A stretch of 64,000 bases of DNA from Gonocerus acuteangulatus (Eukaryota > Arthropoda > Insecta > Hemiptera > Coreidae): assembly GCA_946811695.1 (NCBI GenBank), contig OX328123.1, positions 18,806,610 to 18,870,609 of the forward strand. Direction: 5' to 3'. Each line of letters starts with the position of its first letter. Position 1 is the stretch's first letter. Of this stretch, positions 60,328 through 64,000 are shown in pieces. The notes beneath the pieces were generated by a model that had not been told where the DNA came from, made no database searches, and worked only from the letters and a program-made list of their open reading frames with translations. The translations under genes were made by a program, and so were the position numbers.

Positions 60328-60609
60328 TAAGTTACTATTTTCGTTCATTTTTTTTAACTAATTCTTCAGTTCTGTATCACATAATTCGTTGCCTAATGTC
60401 TTCAGTAATGGTAATAGGAGAAATTATTTAACTTGTGTGTGTGTTTGTGTGCAGATGTATTTACTCCTCTTGTGAAGTTATTATCATATCACACGGCTTT
60501 ACTGATAGCACATTGTTATAGCCGTTATTGATACAATGGTTTTTTTTTTCGATTAATTTATAGCAGATATATTCAAAAAACATGATTACATAAAAGATAC
60601 CGTGAAAGA

Positions 60610-60773
60610 GGGGTGTCCCCGTCTCCGTGGTCCAGTGGCTAACGCCTTAGATTCATATGGGAAGATGGTGGGTTCGAACCCCACCGGCGGCAGGAATTTT
60701 CTCATCTCAAGGCTCGTTGGAAAAATTCCGCACTGCACCCTGGATGTCGGCACTAATGGCCATGAAGGCCATG
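60610..60773 (+). repeat. tRNA-derived SINE, family A, with 17-bp target duplication
   Basis: Flanked by AAAGATACCGTGAAAGA (60593-60609 and 60774-60790). It contains CCGTGGTCCAGTGGCTAACG (A-box region), GGTGGGTTCGAACCCCACC (B-box region) and a body ending CTGGATGTCGGCACTAATGG. It is the only + strand copy of this family in the window. It lacks a poly-A tail. Confidence 0.9.
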
Positions 60774-61149
60774 AAAGATACCGTGAAAGATTCTTTGACT
60801 AATGTACAGTTCGACTTACCCTAACATCGATTCATCGAGGTCGTACTTCGACTTAAGTACACACAAATAGGAAAAATAAAAAAAATAGGAATTAAAGCCA
60901 TCTACTTGAAGTTTACTCACAAATGTGGTGTTTTGAACACAGACAGCTCATTGAAATCTTATCAACTCACTGTTCAGTGACTTTAAAATAATCTCCAGTC
61001 TTTTTTTGAACATTGTTTTCCCCTTTTTCCATAATCACTTTTGACATGTAACTTAGATGTATAAATATGTGATGATCGACTTTGTCTCCAGTATTCAAGA
61101 AAGACCTAATTGTACAAATGGGTTCAGTTGTGTGTATCTTAATAAAACT

Positions 61150-61330
61150 ACCATTTTAAAAAAGAAATTGAAGCCTTTATACGCCCTTGAGAAGAAAGAT
61201 ATGCCTCACGGGTTAAAATAACTTCTTAATAGCCCATTATCGTCCTGAAGAAGGCTTGAATTTCAAGCCGAAACGTTCGGAAACATAGAACACACTTTCT
61301 TATAAAAAATGTAGTTTTATTGAGATACCA
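61150..61330 (+). mobile_element. Penelope-like terminal fragment next to the last exon
   Basis: A fragment around the core at 61245, continuing CACACTTTCTTATAAAAAATG and a segment resembling that after 7779 (…TTTTATTGA…, …CAACGGTCAACGATC…). It ends within about 110 bp of the exon acceptor at 61440. Confidence 0.5.
61245..61274 (+). ncRNA. Hammerhead-ribozyme-like core near the exon 61441 acceptor
   Basis: CTGAAGA (61245-61251), stem GGCTTG (61253-61258) pairing perfectly with CAAGCC (61264-61269), loop AATTT, then GAAAC (61270-61274). It is about 165 bases before the splice acceptor. Confidence 0.55.
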
Positions 61331-61440
61331 TAACTCTGACAGTATTTACCTTCGCAATCTCAACGGTCAACGATCTCCTCTCAATGAATTACAAAATTAT
61401 TTGGTCTTCAACTTATACGTTCATTCATTTCTTTTTGCAG

Positions 61441-61773
61441 GTGAAAACACATCTTCCCAAATCGGTCACCTTGTGAACAAGCAGATGGTCCTTCCCTTCA
61501 TCCCGCCTAAGTTCGTCTCTCCCATAGATCCCGAAGGCCTGATCAAGCCTTCCGAATACCTCCGCTCCTTGCAAGGTGGTTCTGGTGCAGTACCAGCCCC
61601 ACCTCCAGAAGCCGGTCCTCCATCCCCACCAGCACCTCCTCTGCCCCCACCACCGCCTCCACAACCCCTCTCTACCATCACCATACAGGACATAGCCAGC
61701 GTTCAGCTCAAGAGGACCAAGCCGCAGGCCGTCAAGACGATGTCATGTCCGCCTTCGTCGCTCGTCAGTAATG
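61441..61773 (+). CDS. Exon: poly-proline and WH2-like segment
   Basis: 111 codons, phase 1 in and out; acceptor TTTCTTTTTGCAG, consensus donor GTGAGT. It opens GENTSSQIGHLVNKQMVLPF, IPPKFVSPIDPEGLIKPSEY and LRSLQGG, then a proline-rich block (PAPPPEAGPPSPPAPPLPPP with six more prolines). This is followed by STITIQDIASVQLKRTKPQ and KTMSCPPSSLVSN. A proline-rich tract directly followed by I..I..VQLKRT resembles the poly-Pro plus WH2 arrangement of actin regulators (LKKT-type end), and is expected in espin/forked proteins. It has much higher GC than its surroundings. The coding region continues beyond the window. Confidence 0.85.
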
Positions 61774-64000
61774 GTGAGTACGTTAGTATACATTTGTAGT
61801 GTTGTTTTTTTTTTAAATTTGGAAATTGTGTTAGTTCTTTTGACAAGTTAGAGAATGGGATTTCGTGTCAGTTTTAAATATGAAGTTGTTCATATATCTT
61901 GTGGGTTAAGCGTCATAGATGTGAAGTCGTTAAATAAATATATATACATACATGAAACCATCTTCAACTCAGAAGAAATCCTGAGTAATCCGGCAGAACG
62001 TCTGGTGAAATGTTGGTTATTATCATATCTTATGGTCATATCCAGAAGACCATAAAACTTCGGGTTCCTTCGATTTTTTGCATAGTCTATAAATAAAAAT
62101 ACGCGGAAGTATCTAATTACAAAATCGCTCCTGTTACGATTTTGTTCGGTATAATTTCGTTAAACAACGGCTTCTTTTTTGGCGGATTCTGCTAGTTAAC
62201 GAGCACGTCTATATGAATCAGCCATATTATAAGTATTTTTCCACCATTTCTTATAGAAATGAGAACACTTTCCACGCTTGTTGTTGGCAAATAGACAAAT
62301 ATATAAACATGGTACGCCAAACGAAATCCAGGCCTTCCTGAGAACACCGATAAAAGTCTAAGAAGACTATTTATCAGGCATTTAAGAATAATATTGAGGT
62401 TCTCGGGTAGCCAAAGATACAGGAGGCAAACACACTCAAAGTGGGGTAGGATATTAGAAGCTTGCGGGTATTAGGGGGTGGAAGAATTGAAACTGAATAA
62501 CCATCGAACTATAACATGGGAGAATTATGGCGCTAATGGCCTATATGTCGATGCGCAGTAAAAAACAAAAACAATTATTAGATCTTGAATAATGGTATTA
62601 TCAAAGGTGAAATAGAGATTCTTGGTGCAGGACACACTCAATTGGCACGGCAAGCCTTTGTATTAGAAGGCAAGGGGAAGAAAGCAAATTAAAAAGGGTG
62701 ATTTCGATTATTATCGTCTTCGTCTCATCAACGTTTAAATTTATCCGGCATTGGGCACAGAATTGGGGAGATGTATATTCTCGAATCATCTGCGTTAGAT
62801 AGAGGAGCGGACGGCATTTAAGTTCAAGCTTAGAGGTGAGAGGAAATAGATAATCCATGGACCACAATATGCATTATGATAAAGGAGGAATGCTTGGGAA
62901 TTATTACAATTTGAGAATTATTGTAAACATACCACTTAATTATATTCGGGTTTAAGTAGAAATGGTCAATGGAATTGAGGCGCGTATATAATGGTGGCGC
63001 AAATTTGCATATATACTTACCAGTTTGTTATGATAATATCGAGAGAGAAAAACCGCTTAAAATATATGTTACAAACCTGGCAAAACCGCCGGACAAATAC
63101 TAACAAAGGAACGCACGTGAAACTAATTATACCGCAAATTCACACATATCTAACAAAATATGAATGATTTTTACAATACACGACTTGTCACAGGACATAG
63201 CTCAAAAATTCATACGTATACCGTTTCAAAATAAGAAACAGAAACACTTTTCCATGCAATTTTCTTACAGAATAAGCATATCAACACTTTACGACTGTCG
63301 GTTACTAAAACAAGGACTGACAAAACTAAAAACAACAGTTACAAAACAAAATGGAATTCGGTCATCAACAGGACAGCAAACTCTGTTTGTTTGCCATAAT
63401 ATGGCATTGCTGAGCCGCTTAGCATGGCAATGGGAAGATTGATTTTTTTTTTTTTTTATTTATTTATTTATTTGAAATCTGTACAGATAACAGTACAATG
63501 ATCAAGTATGTTGATCCAGATATTATGTACAAGTTGATAAAACTGACAAAAGTAAAAAAAAAAAAAAAAAAAAATACAAAATTTGGAAGAAGCCAACCAT
63601 TGTTGGCACTTCCAGAGGTGTCTCAGTAAATATTTTATTGATCGTAAAAAGATCAGGCAAGTAAATTGTCTCGAGGCCACTGTCTCTTGAGCCGCCTGGG
63701 GGGATTGTCTGGATGGGATTGGGATGATAAGGATTGACCTTCAGGATTAGGATGGTGAGACAATTTGGAGTGGAACGTTTGGAAACGGGTTTTAGCGAGG
63801 TCAAGGACAAATGGGATGTTTAGGTCATTGTGTAGGGGGAAGATTGAATGCCTATTACAATTAAAAGAGGTTATTAAGCATTTTACAGTGATACTCATAC
63901 GAGTGGTTCCATTTCATTTCAATTTATTGTTGATTATTCTTTTATTTTTTATATCCTGTTATTTTCTTTAATTTTTCTCCTTTCTTGTGTTTTGAATAGT
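61774..64000 (+). other. Intron after the last exon seen
   Basis: It begins GTGAGT. No further exon is recognised. A dispersed repeat is listed at 63460-63960; 61800-63430 is plain AT-rich sequence. Confidence 0.65.
63460..63960 (-). repeat. Dispersed retroelement-like 3' segment
   Basis: It starts with TTTATTTATTTATTTATTTG, then CTGTACAGATAACAGTACAA, and continues as moderately GC-rich sequence (GAGCCGCCTGGGGGGATTGT, GAGTGGAACGTTTGGAAACG) unlike the intron around it. This looks like the reversed 3' end of a LINE-type element, but no protein motif was recognised. Confidence 0.35.

Larger units (their letters stand above)
30923..61440 (+). other. Very long intron, 30.5 kb
   Basis: It runs from GTAAGT to the acceptor TCTTTTTGCAG. 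Phase 1 to phase 1 across it gives ...QQNSG/ENTSSQ..., so no exon is required in between, although a frame-neutral exon could be hidden. Its content is transposons, SINEs and tandem repeats listed separately. Stretches in which nothing was recognised are 30960-31940, 39480-40850, 47220-47630, 47900-48870, 49470-50440, 51130-51960, 53140-54900, 55660-56470 and 60800-61140. Confidence 0.65.

Noticed and set aside
60602..60802. 66-residue open frame
   Set aside because: It runs through SINE family A and its target duplications.
62601..62867. 88-residue minus-strand frame
   Set aside because: No recognised domain, and it lies inside an intron of the + strand gene; kept out for lack of support.

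Overview
The window is AT-rich, repeat-rich DNA from an animal, most likely an arthropod. The evidence is spliced exons with GT/AG borders, very long introns, long (TA)n tracts, several tRNA-derived SINE families, and Penelope, Helitron, mariner, Tigger, hAT and Transib relics. Nothing bacterial, viral or plasmid-like is seen. The species cannot be fixed from the sequence alone.

One protein-coding gene spans the whole window on the + strand. Six exons (2739-2849, 8127-8397, 25746-26072, 29006-29120, 30738-30922, 61441-61773) have good splice borders, and every junction keeps the reading frame (phases 0, 1, 1, 2, 1, then 1 out of the window). The first encodes what looks like the end of an ankyrin repeat. 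The others encode a low-complexity, acidic and serine-rich protein with repeated poly-proline blocks and a WH2-like actin-binding motif. This architecture fits the espin/forked family of actin-bundling proteins. That name rests on domain order and short motifs, not on an alignment. Both gene ends lie outside the window. A further coding exon at 13091-13592 opens with its own ATG, carries five consecutive cysteines and ends in the phase needed to splice to 25746. It is best read as an alternative first exon giving an isoform without ankyrin repeats.

The introns hold almost everything else. 0-8 kb: a DNA transposon with perfect 21-bp terminal repeats, a hAT relic and Penelope sequence. 8.4-25.7 kb: a 1049-bp hAT fold-back element with an 8-bp target duplication, a Penelope GIY-YIG relic beside a broken copy of a multicopy invertebrate gene, a complete 1084-bp non-autonomous Helitron, a Tigger relic and a hairpin made from Tigger ends. 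26-30.7 kb: a long inverted-repeat MITE and Penelope sequence. The 30.5-kb intron at 30923-61440 holds a SINE split by a Transib-like element, several tandem arrays, three copies of a G/C-tract MITE, a 545-bp mariner deletion derivative and at least four SINE families.

The observations most worth checking are five hammerhead-ribozyme-like cores, all in the same orientation as the gene; the apparent ankyrin-less isoform with a polycysteine N-terminus; three Transib-type ends each abutting a CGNCG target; and the mariner copy that keeps only its DNA-binding domain. I did not find a convincing new multi-gene system.
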